A DNA stretch of 64,000 nt from Lysobacter sp. Root494 (GTDB lineage Bacteria; Pseudomonadota; Gammaproteobacteria; Xanthomonadales; Xanthomonadaceae): contig NZ_LMFH01000008.1 in assembly GCF_001427225.1 (NCBI RefSeq), forward strand, positions 280,464 to 344,463, written 5' to 3'. Positions 28,221 through 36,505 of the stretch are shown piece by piece. The position numbers and the translations under genes are program-made. The notes under the pieces were generated by a model, which was given only the letters and a program-made list of their open reading frames with translations, was not told the origin of the DNA and did not search any database. Positions within the stretch are counted from its first letter, which is position 1. Every line of letters begins with the position of its first letter.

Positions 28221-29231
28221 ATGCCCAAGATCGACAACGCCACCGCGACCACCACCCCCATCACCCTGATCGAAGCGATAACGCAGGCGCTCGCCTACGA
28301 GATGCGCAACGACGAATCCGTGGTGGTGCTGGGCGAAGACGTCGGCGTCAACGGCGGCGTGTTCCGCGCGACCGCCGGCCTGCAGCAGAAGTTCGGACCG
28401 GAACGCGTGCTCGACACGCCGCTCGACGAGACGACGATCGCCGGCCTCACTGTCGGCATGGCTTCGCAAGGGATGAAGCCGGTCGCCGAAGCGCAGTTCG
28501 ACGGCTTCATGTACCCGATGGTCGACTTCATCGTCTGCCACGCCGCGCGCATGCGCTACCGCACGCGCGGCCGCCTGCATTGCCCGATGGTGCTGCGCGT
28601 GCCCTGGGGCGGCGGCATCCGCGCGCCGGAACACCACAGCGAGGCGAACGAAGCGATCTTCACCAACGTGCCCGGCCTGCGCGTCGTGATGCCCTCTTCG
28701 CCTGCGCGCGCCTACGGCATGTTGCTGTCGGCGATCCGCGATCCGGACCCCGTGATCTTCTTCGAACCCAAGCGCATCTATCGCCAGTACAAGGAACTCG
28801 TGCCCGACGACGGCGAGGCGCTGCCGCTCGACGTGTGCTACGTGCTGCGCGACGGCAGCGACATCACGCTGGTGACGTGGGGCGCGCAGGTGAAGGAAAC
28901 GCTGGAAGCCGCCGAAAAGCTCGCGGGCGAAGGCATCAGCGCCGAAGTGATCGACGTTGCCACGCTGCGTCCGCTCGACTTCGCGACGATCGCGGAGTCG
29001 GTGAGCCGTACCGGCCGCTGCGTGATCGTGCACGAGGCGCCGAAGACCGCCGGCTTCGGTGCGGAAATCGCCGCGCGCCTGGCCGAGGAGTCGATGTACG
29101 ACCTGCTCGCGCCGGTCGAGCGCGTCACCGGTTACGACACGCACATCCCGCTGTTCCGCCTGGAGATGAAGTACCTGCCGAGCGTGGACCGCATCGTGGC
29201 CGCAGCGAAGCGCACGATGGCGGCGGGCTGA
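28221..29231 (+). CDS. pdhB: Pyruvate dehydrogenase E1 component, beta subunit
   Basis: A 336-residue transketolase-like beta subunit that binds the aminopyrimidine of ThDP with the alpha subunit. Typical motifs are [18 protein letters not shown] (catalytic Glu), [46 protein letters not shown] and the C-terminal [19 protein letters not shown] 28221 follows AAGG at a good distance; a GTG at 28203 overlapping the pdhA stop would add six residues. Directly downstream, 5 bp away, starts the cupin gene. Confidence 0.95.
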   Translation: MPKIDNATATTTPITLIEAITQALAYEMRNDESVVVLGEDVGVNGGVFRATAGLQQKFGPERVLDTPLDETTIAGLTVGMASQGMKPVAEAQFDGFMYPMVDFIVCHAARMRYRTRGRLHCPMVLRVPWGGGIRAPEHHSEANEAIFTNVPGLRVVMPSSPARAYGMLLSAIRDPDPVIFFEPKRIYRQYKELVPDDGEALPLDVCYVLRDGSDITLVTWGAQVKETLEAAEKLAGEGISAEVIDVATLRPLDFATIAESVSRTGRCVIVHEAPKTAGFGAEIAARLAEESMYDLLAPVERVTGYDTHIPLFRLEMKYLPSVDRIVAAAKRTMAAG

Positions 29232-29236
29232 CGGCG

Positions 29237-29602
29237 ATGACAATTGAAGCGATCAACTTCGCGGGCAAGCTCGGCACCTTCGCCGAGCCGTGGTCGCCGC
29301 GGGTGATCGCCGAAATGAACGATTACCAGTTCAAGCTCGTCAAGCTACAGGGCGAGTTCGTCTGGCATTCGCACGCGGATACCGATGAAACGTTCATCGT
29401 GCTCGCCGGCACGCTGTGCATGGGTTTCCGCGATCGTGAAGTAAACGTGCAGGCAGGCGAAATGATCGTCGTGCCGCGCGGCGTCGAGCATTGCCCGCGC
29501 GCGGACGACGAATGCCATGTGCTGCTGGTCGAGCCGCGCGGCGTGGTGAATACCGGCGAAGCCGGTGGTGAACTGACCGCCGCGAACGACGTCTGGGCAT
29601 GA
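29237..29602 (+). CDS. Single-domain cupin protein inside the pdh operon
   Basis: A 121-residue cupin. Motif 1 is visible as [18 protein letters not shown] (two His and one Glu as metal ligands) and motif 2 as [16 protein letters not shown] (third His). A complete metal-site set suggests it is an enzyme or a metal-dependent binding protein. The substrate is unknown; similar small cupins include isomerases, dioxygenases and regulators. It overlaps the SH3 gene by four bases and sits between the E1 and E2 genes, suggesting a link to the complex or to 2-oxo-acid metabolism. Confidence 0.87.
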   Translation: MTIEAINFAGKLGTFAEPWSPRVIAEMNDYQFKLVKLQGEFVWHSHADTDETFIVLAGTLCMGFRDREVNVQAGEMIVVPRGVEHCPRADDECHVLLVEPRGVVNTGEAGGELTAANDVWA

Positions 29603-29961
29603 AGCGCGCCGTGGTCATCGCGCCGCATCGTGCACCGGATCGTCCGCCGGTCCGTGTCGAACCTGGCGACAGCGTCACCCTCGGCGAGCGCGATAGCGAG
29701 TGGCCGCAGTTCGTGTGGACATCGCTGGCGACCGGACTCGGCGGCTGGATGCCGTCGGTGCTTTTCGACCGCGAAGAGGGCGAGGCCACGGCAACGCAGC
29801 CCTGCGACACCCGCGAACTCGACGCGGACGAAGGCGACACGTTGCTGCTTCACCACGAACTCGCAGGGTGGTGGTGGGCCGAAAACATGCAAGGCACGAG
29901 CGGATGGATTCCCACGCGCGTGCTCCGGATACTTGAAGACAGCCAGAGCGAAGAGACCTGA
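29599..29961 (+). CDS. SH3-like domain protein inside the pdh operon
   Basis: A 120-residue cytoplasmic protein without a signal peptide, made of two SH3-like halves: [19 protein letters not shown] then [18 protein letters not shown], and [19 protein letters not shown] then [18 protein letters not shown]. The GWxP pair is the usual SH3 end motif. Intracellular tandem SH3 proteins are rare in bacteria and normally bind protein or peptide partners. Its overlap with the cupin gene, and the E2 gene starting 2 bp after its stop, argue for a role with the pyruvate dehydrogenase complex (inference). Confidence 0.8.
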   Translation: MKRAVVIAPHRAPDRPPVRVEPGDSVTLGERDSEWPQFVWTSLATGLGGWMPSVLFDREEGEATATQPCDTRELDADEGDTLLLHHELAGWWWAENMQGTSGWIPTRVLRILEDSQSEET

Positions 29962-29962
29962 C

Positions 29963-31297
29963 ATGGCCGAAACGAAGACGTTCTTCCTTCCCGACCTCGG
30001 CGAAGGCCTACCCGATGCCACCATCGTCGAATGGATGGTGAAGCCCGGCGACACGATCCTGCTCGACGCGCCGCTGGTGTCGATGGAAACCGCCAAAGCC
30101 GTGGTCGAAGTGCCGTCGCCCGTGTCGGGCAAGGTGCTCAAGCTCGCCGGTGCTGCGGGCGACGTGATCGTCACCGGCAAGATGCTCGCGGAATTCGAAG
30201 TCGATCCGTCGCTGCCGCAGCGCGCGGAAGGACAGGACACCGGGCACCATCACGGCGGCGGCACTCATGCCGAGCCCGCAAAGGAACCGGAAACGAAGAC
30301 CGAAGCCCTGCGCGAGGACAGCGGCACGGTGGTCGGCGCGATGCAGAGTTCGGATGCGGTACGCAGCGAGGCCGCCGTCGCGGTCGGTGGCGTCAAGGCG
30401 ATGCCGGCCGTGCGCGCGCAGGCGCGCAAGCTCGGCGTGGACATCGCGCGCGTAAGCCCGAGCGGCGCGGATGGCGTGGTGACGATGGATGACGTGAAGC
30501 GTGCCGCGGCGGATGGCAGTGCCAAGGTGGGCGCCGCGCCCGCAGCACGTGCGCCCTCGCCTGCCCCGGCTGCAGCGCCTGCAGCTGCGCCGTCTTCGCG
30601 CAGCACGCTGTCGCAATCGGGCAAGCCGATGCGCACGCAGCCGCCGGGTGTCGCCGCGACGGGGCAGCCCGAACAGCTCAAGGGCGTGCGCCGCAACATG
30701 GCGCGCGTGATGGCCGACGCGCACAGCAAGGTCGTGCCGACCACGCTGGTCGACGACGCCGACCTGCACGCCTGGATCGGCAAGCAGGACATCACCGCGC
30801 GCCTGGTCCGCGCGATCGTGAGCGCGTGCAAGACCGTGCCTGCGCTCAACGCGTGGTTCGATGGCGAAAACCTCACCCGCACGCTGCATCCGCATGTCGA
30901 CATCGGCATCGCGGTGGATACCGATGACGGCCTGTTTGTTCCGGCCCTGCGCAACGCGGACATGCTCGATGGCGCGGGCATTCGCACCGGCATCCAGCGC
31001 CTGCGCGCGCAGGTCGAGGACCGCACGATCCCGTCCGGCGAACTGAGCGGCTATACGATTTCGCTGTCGAACTTCGGCATGTTCGCGGGCCGTTACGCGA
31101 CACCGGTCGTGGTGCCGCCATGCGTGGCGATCATCGGCGCCGGCAAGCTGTCGCACGACGTGGTCGCGGTGATCGGCGGGATCGAAGTGCATCGGCGCAT
31201 GCCGATTTCGCTGACATTCGATCATCGCGCCTGCACGGGCGGCGAGGCGGCGCGCTTCCTCAAGGCGTTGCTCGACGATATGGCCTCGCCGAACTGA
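29963..31297 (+). CDS. pdhC: Pyruvate dehydrogenase E2 (dihydrolipoamide acyltransferase)
   Basis: A 444-residue E2 core protein. One lipoyl domain (1-80) has K45 in VSMETAKAVVEV as the lipoylation site, then a His/Gly-rich linker (GHHHGGGTH), a peripheral-subunit-binding domain about 135-175 (AMPAVRAQARKLGVDI), an Ala/Pro linker, and the catalytic domain about 220-444. The catalytic motif reads FDHRACTGGEAARF: the His is present, but the usual Asp of DHRxxDG is Thr. Similar TGG forms may occur in related E2s, so it need not be inactive. The E3 gene is not in the window. Confidence 0.92.
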   Translation: MAETKTFFLPDLGEGLPDATIVEWMVKPGDTILLDAPLVSMETAKAVVEVPSPVSGKVLKLAGAAGDVIVTGKMLAEFEVDPSLPQRAEGQDTGHHHGGGTHAEPAKEPETKTEALREDSGTVVGAMQSSDAVRSEAAVAVGGVKAMPAVRAQARKLGVDIARVSPSGADGVVTMDDVKRAAADGSAKVGAAPAARAPSPAPAAAPAAAPSSRSTLSQSGKPMRTQPPGVAATGQPEQLKGVRRNMARVMADAHSKVVPTTLVDDADLHAWIGKQDITARLVRAIVSACKTVPALNAWFDGENLTRTLHPHVDIGIAVDTDDGLFVPALRNADMLDGAGIRTGIQRLRAQVEDRTIPSGELSGYTISLSNFGMFAGRYATPVVVPPCVAIIGAGKLSHDVVAVIGGIEVHRRMPISLTFDHRACTGGEAARFLKALLDDMASPN

Positions 31298-31313
31298 TCT
31301 CCGGAGCAGCACC

Positions 31314-31700
31314 ATGACCCACCACAGCCGTCTTGCCGGTTTCATCATCGACTGCAACACCGGCGACCTCGATGCCGCCGCGGACTTCTGGAGTGGCGCG
31401 CTCGGCATCAGCATCGCCGACCGCAATGCAGGCGACGACACCGCGCAGTACCAGCAGTTCGGCGACACGCCGGGCGATCTGCACATCGAAGTGCAGAAGG
31501 TCGATCACCCCTCGCGCGTGCACCTGGACATCGAAGCCGACGATCTGGACGCCGAAGCGGCGCGGCTGGAGCAGCTCGGCGCGAAGAAGATCGCCTTCGT
31601 GAAGCGCTGGTGGGTAATGGAGGCACCGACCGGCCATCGCTTCTGCATCGTCAGGATGAAGCACCCGGAACGCGGCACGCCACCGCGCGAATGGCCCTGA
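31314..31700 (+). CDS. VOC-family (glyoxalase-like) protein
   Basis: A 128-residue single VOC-fold protein with paired beta-alpha-beta-beta-beta units: LAGFIIDCNTGDLDAAADFWSGALG and VHLDIEADDLDAEAARLEQLGAKKIAF, ending in WVMEAPTGHRFCIVR. Possible metal ligands are the His in RVHLDIEA and acidic residues in the strands, but the site is not complete enough to name an enzyme. It lies 16 bp after pdhC and is probably last in the operon. It converges with the diguanylate cyclase. Confidence 0.83.
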   Translation: MTHHSRLAGFIIDCNTGDLDAAADFWSGALGISIADRNAGDDTAQYQQFGDTPGDLHIEVQKVDHPSRVHLDIEADDLDAEAARLEQLGAKKIAFVKRWWVMEAPTGHRFCIVRMKHPERGTPPREWP

Positions 31701-31709
31701 CGCCAGGGC

Positions 31710-32828
31710 TCAATCCGGATCGATGCTGCTGAAAAACGGCGTATCGTCGATCACCACGCGGTTGCGGCCGGCCTGCTTGGCGCGATAGAGCGCCTGGTCC
31801 GCGCGGCCGAAGGTCTGTTCCGGGCGATCGCGCGCGGGGTCGCCGGCGGCGATCCCCATCGATACGGTGATCGAAAACGACAGTGGCGCCTGCGCGATGC
31901 GTTCACGGATGCGATGCGCGACCTCGGATGCCCCGTCGAGCGCAGTGCCCGGCAGATACACGACGATCTCCTCGCCGCCGAACCTCACCGCGATGTCGCT
32001 TTTGCGGATGGACTGCGTCACGGCATCCGCGACCGCACGCAGCGCCTGGTCGCCGGCGAGATGGCCGTGCGCGTCATTGACCTGCTTGAAGTGATCGATG
32101 TCGAGCAGCAACAGCGTGTACGGCGGCTGCTCGGAGGCGTCACGCGCGAGCGTTTCCGCTAATAGCACTTCCATCGCCGCGCGGTTGAGCAGGCCCGTCA
32201 GTGGATCGCGACTGGCGGTCTGTTGCAGTTCCTCGTGGCGCTTCTGCAACTCGGCGCGCGCCTGTTCTGCGCGCAGCGCGGCGGCTTCGCGCGCGGTCAG
32301 CAGCTGTCCCTGCTCGAGCATCAGCCGGCGCAGTTCCAGCAGATGCTGCGTCTGCCGCGCCAGCAGTTCGAGTCCTTCCACCTGCTGCGAAGTCAGATGC
32401 CGCGGCACCACGTCGGCGACGCTCAGCGTGCCCAGCGGATGGCCATCCGGGCTCAGCAGCGGCGCGCCTGCATAGAAGCGTGGCGGCTTTCCGCCCAGCC
32501 GGCGCCGCTTGGCGGCGGGAATCGGATCGATATCGAGATCATCGATCACCAGCGTGCGACCGGGCTGGTCGATCGCGTGGTTGCACAATGACAGTTCACG
32601 CGGCACCTGCGACTGGTCGACGCCGATCTGCGCCTTGAACCAGACGCGATCGCGATCGATGAGCGAGATCGATGCCGCCGACACCCCGCAAAGCGTCACC
32701 GCCAACCGGACGATGTCGTCGAACGCCTGCTCCGGGCCGCTGTCGACGATGGCGTAGGCGTCCAGCGCCGCCTGACGTGCGGCTTCCAGTTCGTTCATTT
32801 GCCCCGGAATGTGTGCGGACATGCGCAT
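31710..32828 (-). CDS. GAF-domain diguanylate cyclase
   Basis: A 372-residue cytoplasmic signalling enzyme predicted to make c-di-GMP. A GAF domain spans about 25-165 (VSAASISLIDRDRVWFKAQIG, LVIDDLDIDP, YAGAPLLSPDG), a coiled linker about 165-205, and the GGDEF domain about 205-365 with signature RFGGEEIVVYLP. GGEEF variants are active in many cyclases. The RxxD product-inhibition site is present (RKSD, five residues before GGEE). The start is uncertain: ATG 32828 or 32822. Upstream lies a cluster of palindromic repeats. Confidence 0.9.
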   Translation of the reverse strand: MRMSAHIPGQMNELEAARQAALDAYAIVDSGPEQAFDDIVRLAVTLCGVSAASISLIDRDRVWFKAQIGVDQSQVPRELSLCNHAIDQPGRTLVIDDLDIDPIPAAKRRRLGGKPPRFYAGAPLLSPDGHPLGTLSVADVVPRHLTSQQVEGLELLARQTQHLLELRRLMLEQGQLLTAREAAALRAEQARAELQKRHEELQQTASRDPLTGLLNRAAMEVLLAETLARDASEQPPYTLLLLDIDHFKQVNDAHGHLAGDQALRAVADAVTQSIRKSDIAVRFGGEEIVVYLPGTALDGASEVAHRIRERIAQAPLSFSITVSMGIAAGDPARDRPEQTFGRADQALYRAKQAGRNRVVIDDTPFFSSIDPD

Positions 32829-32889
32829 CACGATTGCGCCGTGGGGATGTGGAGTCAAGCGCGTTGGCCCGTGCACAGCGCGGCCTCGC

Positions 32890-33050
32890 CAATGCGTCGT
32901 CCCCGCGAAGGCAAGGAGCGGCACTTTGCTTTCGCTGTTCGTTTTGCCGTTGCCTTCATTCCAGCGGAAGCTGGAATCCGTTCTGCGTTGTTTTCCTCAG
33001 GTCCGAAGCAAGGGCAAAAAAGGACTCCGGCTTTCGCCGGAATGGACCAT
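32890..33050. repeat. Cluster of GTCATTCC-type palindromic repeats upstream of the cyclase gene
   Basis: Three related palindromes: a partial copy GTCGTCCCCGCGAAGGC near 32897, ATTCCAGC-GGAA-GCTGGAAT (32958-32977) and ACTCCGGC-TTTC-GCCGGAAT (33024-33043). The last two face each other around about 46 bases, like a small MITE. The stretch 32829-33106 holds no gene. Confidence 0.65.
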
Positions 33051-33106
33051 GGATGACTCAGGGACCCGAGGGGCGGTGCTTATCGCGTCAAACCCTTCAG
33101 GCTTCT

Positions 33107-34429
33107 TCAAGCCTCTTCCGCCAGCTGCGCCAGTGCATCCACGACATCGGCGAGTTCCGCCGCATCGTGCAGATGCCCGATCAGCTCGTCGCCCAGATGC
33201 AGCGCATCGGCTTCGGCGTGGCGTAGCGCACTGGTACCGTCGCGCCTGAGACGTGCGATCAGCTGCCCCGCATCCTTCGGCGAGGGGAAGCCGATGCTCT
33301 GTACCAGCACGCGCTCGCCATCGACGAGCTTGAAGTAGAAGCGGCCATCGGCCTCACGGTATTGCTTGAACACAGGCGCCGCGCTCTTCTCCTTCTTCGC
33401 CTTGCCCGACGACACCGCACTCGACAGAGTGCGCAGACCCACCGCTTCGCGCAGGCGCATGAGCAAGGGCGTCGCATGCTGCGCGCGCAGGCGTGCCGCG
33501 CCATCGCGCAGGATGGCTTCGATCTCCGCGGGCTTCGCCATCAATGCTTCGTACTGCTCGCGCTGCGGCGCGATTTCCGAGTCGATGCGCTCGAACAGTT
33601 TCTGCTTCGCATCGCCCCAACCAATGCCTTCCGCGAAGGCCTGGCGCATCGTCGCGGTTTCGCCCGCCGAAGCGAAAGCCTGATAGAGCTGGAATACGTT
33701 CGACGTGTCCGCATCTTTCGGCTCGCCGGGAGCGCGCGAATCGGTGACGATGCCGGCAATCAGCTTCCTGAGCTGATCGCGTGGGACGAACAGCGGGATC
33801 GTGTTGTCGTAGCTCTTGCTCATCTTGCGGCCGTCGAGGCCCGGCAAGGTCGCCACGTGCTCCTCGATCGCCGCTTCGGGCAAGGTGAAATATTCGCCAT
33901 GGAGATGGTTGAAGCGCTGGCCGAAGTCGCGCGCCATTTCGATGTGTTGCACCTGGTCGCGCCCGACGGGCACCTTGTGCGCGTTGAACAGCAGGATGTC
34001 GGCGGCCATCAGCACCGGGTACATGAAGAGGCCCGCGGTGATCGCCGCATCGTCGTCCACGCCTTCGGCGCGGTTCCTGTCCACCGCGGCCTTGTAGGCA
34101 TGTGCGCGATTGAGGATGCCCTTGCCGGCGACGCAGCTGAGAAACCAGGTAAGTTCCGGAATCTCCGGGATGTCGCTCTGGCGATAGAACCACACCGATT
34201 CCGGATCGAGGCCGCAGGCGAGCCACGTCGCGGCGATTTCCAGTGTCGAGCGCTGCACGCGTGCCGGATCAGTGACCTTGATCAGCGCGTGGTAATCGGC
34301 GAGGAAGTAGTAGCTCTCCACGTTCGGATCGCGGCTGGCGGCGATCGCCGGCCGGATCGCGCCGACATAGTTGCCGAGGTGGGGCGTGCCGGACGTGGTG
34401 ATGCCGGTGAGGACGCGGGTGCGGGACAT
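33107..34429 (-). CDS. trpS: Tryptophanyl-tRNA synthetase with C-terminal extension
   Basis: A 441-residue class Ic synthetase charging tRNA-Trp. The HIGH-like motif is TTSGTPHLGNYVG and the KMSKS loop is RKMSKSYDNTIPLF; DADTSNVFQLYQAF and the helical C-terminal domain follow. The usual enzyme ends near residue 335-340. Here about 100 residues follow a basic linker (SGKAKKEKSA, 342-351): FKQYREADGRFYFKLVDGER, then a SPKDAGQLIARL helix, which resembles a DUF1508/YegP-like beta module, and an acidic helical tail. The extension does not touch the active site. ATG giving MSRTRVLTGI is used. Confidence 0.94.
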   Translation of the reverse strand: MSRTRVLTGITTSGTPHLGNYVGAIRPAIAASRDPNVESYYFLADYHALIKVTDPARVQRSTLEIAATWLACGLDPESVWFYRQSDIPEIPELTWFLSCVAGKGILNRAHAYKAAVDRNRAEGVDDDAAITAGLFMYPVLMAADILLFNAHKVPVGRDQVQHIEMARDFGQRFNHLHGEYFTLPEAAIEEHVATLPGLDGRKMSKSYDNTIPLFVPRDQLRKLIAGIVTDSRAPGEPKDADTSNVFQLYQAFASAGETATMRQAFAEGIGWGDAKQKLFERIDSEIAPQREQYEALMAKPAEIEAILRDGAARLRAQHATPLLMRLREAVGLRTLSSAVSSGKAKKEKSAAPVFKQYREADGRFYFKLVDGERVLVQSIGFPSPKDAGQLIARLRRDGTSALRHAEADALHLGDELIGHLHDAAELADVVDALAQLAEEA

Positions 34430-34567
34430 GCGGAAACGGACTCGGGAGCTCAGAAACGCGGTCCGGCAGTTTAACCGCTGCCTGTCCCGCGGCACCGCCG
34501 CCCTCTCCGGCAAACCCCGTTCCCGGCGCAGCCGCGTTTTCCCGCATACCTCACCGGGAGACGCGCC

Positions 34568-35371
34568 ATGTTCCGCCGCTTCGCAACCGCAGCCCTTTGC
34601 CTGGCCCTCGCCGCCTGCACTTCGGTGCAGGCTCGTCCACTCGTCGATCTCGCCGTGGTCGATCGCGATCGCGGCTATGCCGCCGATGGCTGGCTCAACC
34701 CGATCCGGTATCGCGGCCAGGACTGGATCGAAGGTGCGCCAGGCCATCGCTATTCCGTTCGCCTTACCAATACCACCGGGGAACGCGTGCTCGTGGTGCT
34801 GTCGGTCGATGGCGTCAATGCCGTCACTGGGGAAACAGCGCACCCGTCGCAGGCCGGTTACGTGCTCGAACCCTGGGAAAGCGCGGAGATCAATGGTTGG
34901 CGCAAGTCATTAGAGGACGTCGCGCAATTCGTGTTCACCGACCTGCCCGACAGCTACGCCGCGCGCACCGGCCGGCCCGGCAACGTGGGCGTGATCGGCG
35001 TCGCCGTGTTCGAGGAAGCGCGGCCGGTGTATTACGAAGCGCCGGCCTGGCGCGGTCCACCGGTCGCGCGCGACGGTGCTTCGCAGGCGAAGGCTCCCAC
35101 GGCCGCCGCGGAAGGACGCAGCGTGGACCGCGAAGAGGCCGCTTCAGCGCAGACGCTCGGCACCGGGCATGGCCAGCGCGAATGGGCACCGGCTTCGCGC
35201 ACCGGCTTCATGCGTGCGACGCGTGCACCGGCCCAGGTCACGCAGCTGCGCTACGACGATTACCGCACGCTCGTCGCGCGTGGCGTGCTGCCGCGGGAAC
35301 CGGATCATCGTTGGCGCGAAAACGCACCGGAAGCATTCCCGCAAGGATTCGTTGCCGATCCGCCGCGCTGA
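34568..35371 (+). CDS. Secreted or lipid-anchored protein of unknown function
   Basis: A 267-residue exported protein not recognised as a known family. The N-terminus is a signal peptide with a possible lipobox (LALAACTSVQA, Cys about 17). The middle (about 55-145) reads as a beta-sandwich: HRYSVRLTNTTGERVLVVLS, then GYVLEPWESAEINGW, and PGNVGVIGVAVFEE. The C-terminal third is Ala/Arg/Glu-rich and probably disordered, ending in a conserved-looking LVARGVLPREPD segment. It is preceded by GGGAGACGCGCC and divergent from trpS. Confidence 0.7.
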   Translation: MFRRFATAALCLALAACTSVQARPLVDLAVVDRDRGYAADGWLNPIRYRGQDWIEGAPGHRYSVRLTNTTGERVLVVLSVDGVNAVTGETAHPSQAGYVLEPWESAEINGWRKSLEDVAQFVFTDLPDSYAARTGRPGNVGVIGVAVFEEARPVYYEAPAWRGPPVARDGASQAKAPTAAAEGRSVDREEAASAQTLGTGHGQREWAPASRTGFMRATRAPAQVTQLRYDDYRTLVARGVLPREPDHRWRENAPEAFPQGFVADPPR

Positions 35372-35402
35372 GTACGGTTTGGTGTCGTGGAGCTCGGCAA
35401 AT

Positions 35403-35430
35403 GAAACGGGCCGCAATGGCGGCCCGTTTC
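35403..35430 (+). terminator. Hairpin terminator after the exported protein
   Basis: GAAACGGGCCGC, loop AATG, GCGGCCCGTTTC: a perfect 12-bp stem 32 bases after the stop. The T-tract is only three bases, so efficiency is uncertain. Confidence 0.7.
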
Positions 35431-35485
35431 ATCGGTGCATGCATCGCGACTTCAAGCCGAGGTTGCATGCATTCCGTTCATTGCA

Positions 35486-35686
35486 TCAATGCAGCGTCTT
35501 CGCGAAGTCGTCCACTTCGCGTTCGGCGCGCGCGCGATCCCAGCCATAGCGTTCCTGCAACTTGCCGGCGAGGTACTCGGAATTGCCTTCGCTGACATCG
35601 AAAACGTCATCGGTCAGGTCGCCCCAACGCGCCTGCATCTGGCCTTTCAGCTGCGTCCATTTGCCCTGAATGATGTCTTTGTTCAT
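35486..35686 (-). CDS. CsbD-family stress protein
   Basis: A 66-residue hydrophilic protein of the CsbD family: [18 protein letters not shown] at the start, [15 protein letters not shown], and a second half [21 protein letters not shown]. CsbD proteins are abundant stress-induced small proteins of unknown mechanism (sigma-B regulon in Bacillus, YjbJ in E. coli). GAGGAGTGCACG precedes the ATG. It is followed at higher coordinates by two entericidin-like genes in the same orientation, each with its own terminator. Confidence 0.9.
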   Translation of the reverse strand: MNKDIIQGKWTQLKGQMQARWGDLTDDVFDVSEGNSEYLAGKLQERYGWDRARAEREVDDFAKTLH

Positions 35687-35833
35687 CGTGCACTCCTCAA
35701 TGGGGAAGGTGCATCGGCATGCGATGCCCCTGCAGGATGCAAGCAGCCGCGTTGCCTCCACATCACGATCACGTTATCGGCCGTTGCTTGCTGAACGCGC
35801 TCCGGCCTGAATGGTGCAGCCAGTCGCGCAAAC

Positions 35834-35857
35834 AAAAAGGCCGGGGAAATCCCGGCC
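35834..35857 (-). terminator. Terminator of the first entericidin-like gene
   Basis: On the minus strand GGCCGGG, loop ATTTC, CCCGGCC followed by TTTTT. It lies 28 bases beyond the stop at 35885. Confidence 0.88.
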
Positions 35858-35884
35858 CTTTCGTGAATGCGCTGGTGCTAGAAA

Positions 35885-36037
35885 TCAGCACTCGGCATCC
35901 TTGCAATCCTGGGCCTTGTCTTCAACCTTCTCGCCCACCTTCTGCACGTCCTTGCCGGCACCCGCCACGGTGTTGCAGGCGGTAAGGAAGCCGGACGAGA
36001 ACGCGACCAGCAGCAGCAGGGAAATCAGACGCTTCAT
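35885..36037 (-). CDS. Entericidin-like small lipoprotein, copy 1
   Basis: A 50-residue EcnA/EcnB-type lipoprotein: signal peptide MKRLISLLLLVAFSSGFLTA with lipobox LTAC, then NTVAGAGKDVQKVGEKVED and a tail with two extra cysteines (DCKDAEC). Entericidins are envelope stress lipoproteins originally described as a bacteriolytic toxin/antidote pair. The ATG follows GGAGACAAAC. The second copy 218 bp upstream lacks the cysteine tail. Confidence 0.88.
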   Translation of the reverse strand: MKRLISLLLLVAFSSGFLTACNTVAGAGKDVQKVGEKVEDKAQDCKDAEC

Positions 36038-36204
36038 GTTTGTCTCCTTCGTGGCTGTCGGGGATTCCGTCTCTCCGGGAGTCGGCCTGCTGGGCCTCGT
36101 CCGTGTCCGCATCTAACGCGGGGCGGGATGAACTTGCCGTGCAGATGCTCCCGCGGCGATCAGAACCCGTTCATTTTCCGGAATGCCCGCGGAACCGGAG
36201 AAAA

Positions 36205-36230
36205 CAAAAAAGGCCGGATCGCTCCGGCCT
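36205..36230 (-). terminator. Terminator of the second entericidin-like gene
   Basis: On the minus strand AGGCCGGA, loop GCGA, TCCGGCCT then TTTTT; 25 bases beyond the stop at 36255. Confidence 0.88.
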
Positions 36231-36254
36231 TTCCTGTTGCCACTAGCAGGCGAT

Positions 36255-36389
36255 TCAATTGCTCGCCTTGTCCTCGACTTTTTCGCCGAGCTTCTTCACG
36301 TCCTTGCCCAGGCCTTCCATGGTGTTGCAGGCCGACAGTGTCGCGATCGAGAACAGTGCCAGCAATGCCGTGGCGATCAGACGCTTCAT
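36255..36389 (-). CDS. Entericidin-like small lipoprotein, copy 2
   Basis: A 44-residue paralogue of the copy at 35885: MKRLIATALLALFSIATLSA with lipobox LSAC, then NTMEGLGKDVKKLGEKVEDK and the end ASN. GGAGATTCC precedes the ATG. The two copies share the KDVxKxGEKVEDKA core, so they arose by duplication, and each has its own terminator. Whether they act as a toxin/antidote pair or are redundant stress lipoproteins cannot be told. Confidence 0.88.
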   Translation of the reverse strand: MKRLIATALLALFSIATLSACNTMEGLGKDVKKLGEKVEDKASN

Positions 36390-36505
36390 TCGAGGAATCT
36401 CCGAGGGTGATGAGGGAGGCGGGCAGGCCGCGCCGGCGAATGGTGTGACGGCGGCGTGAGCGGCGCAAGAGGCGCCTGGAGGCCTGGCTGGCGCCGATTC
36501 AGTCG

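Noticed and set aside
31217..31243. pdhC as an inactivated pseudogene because of the altered DHRxxDG motif
   Set aside because: The frame is intact over full length, the lipoyl Lys, binding domain and catalytic His are present, and it lies in a tight operon; a variant motif is more likely.
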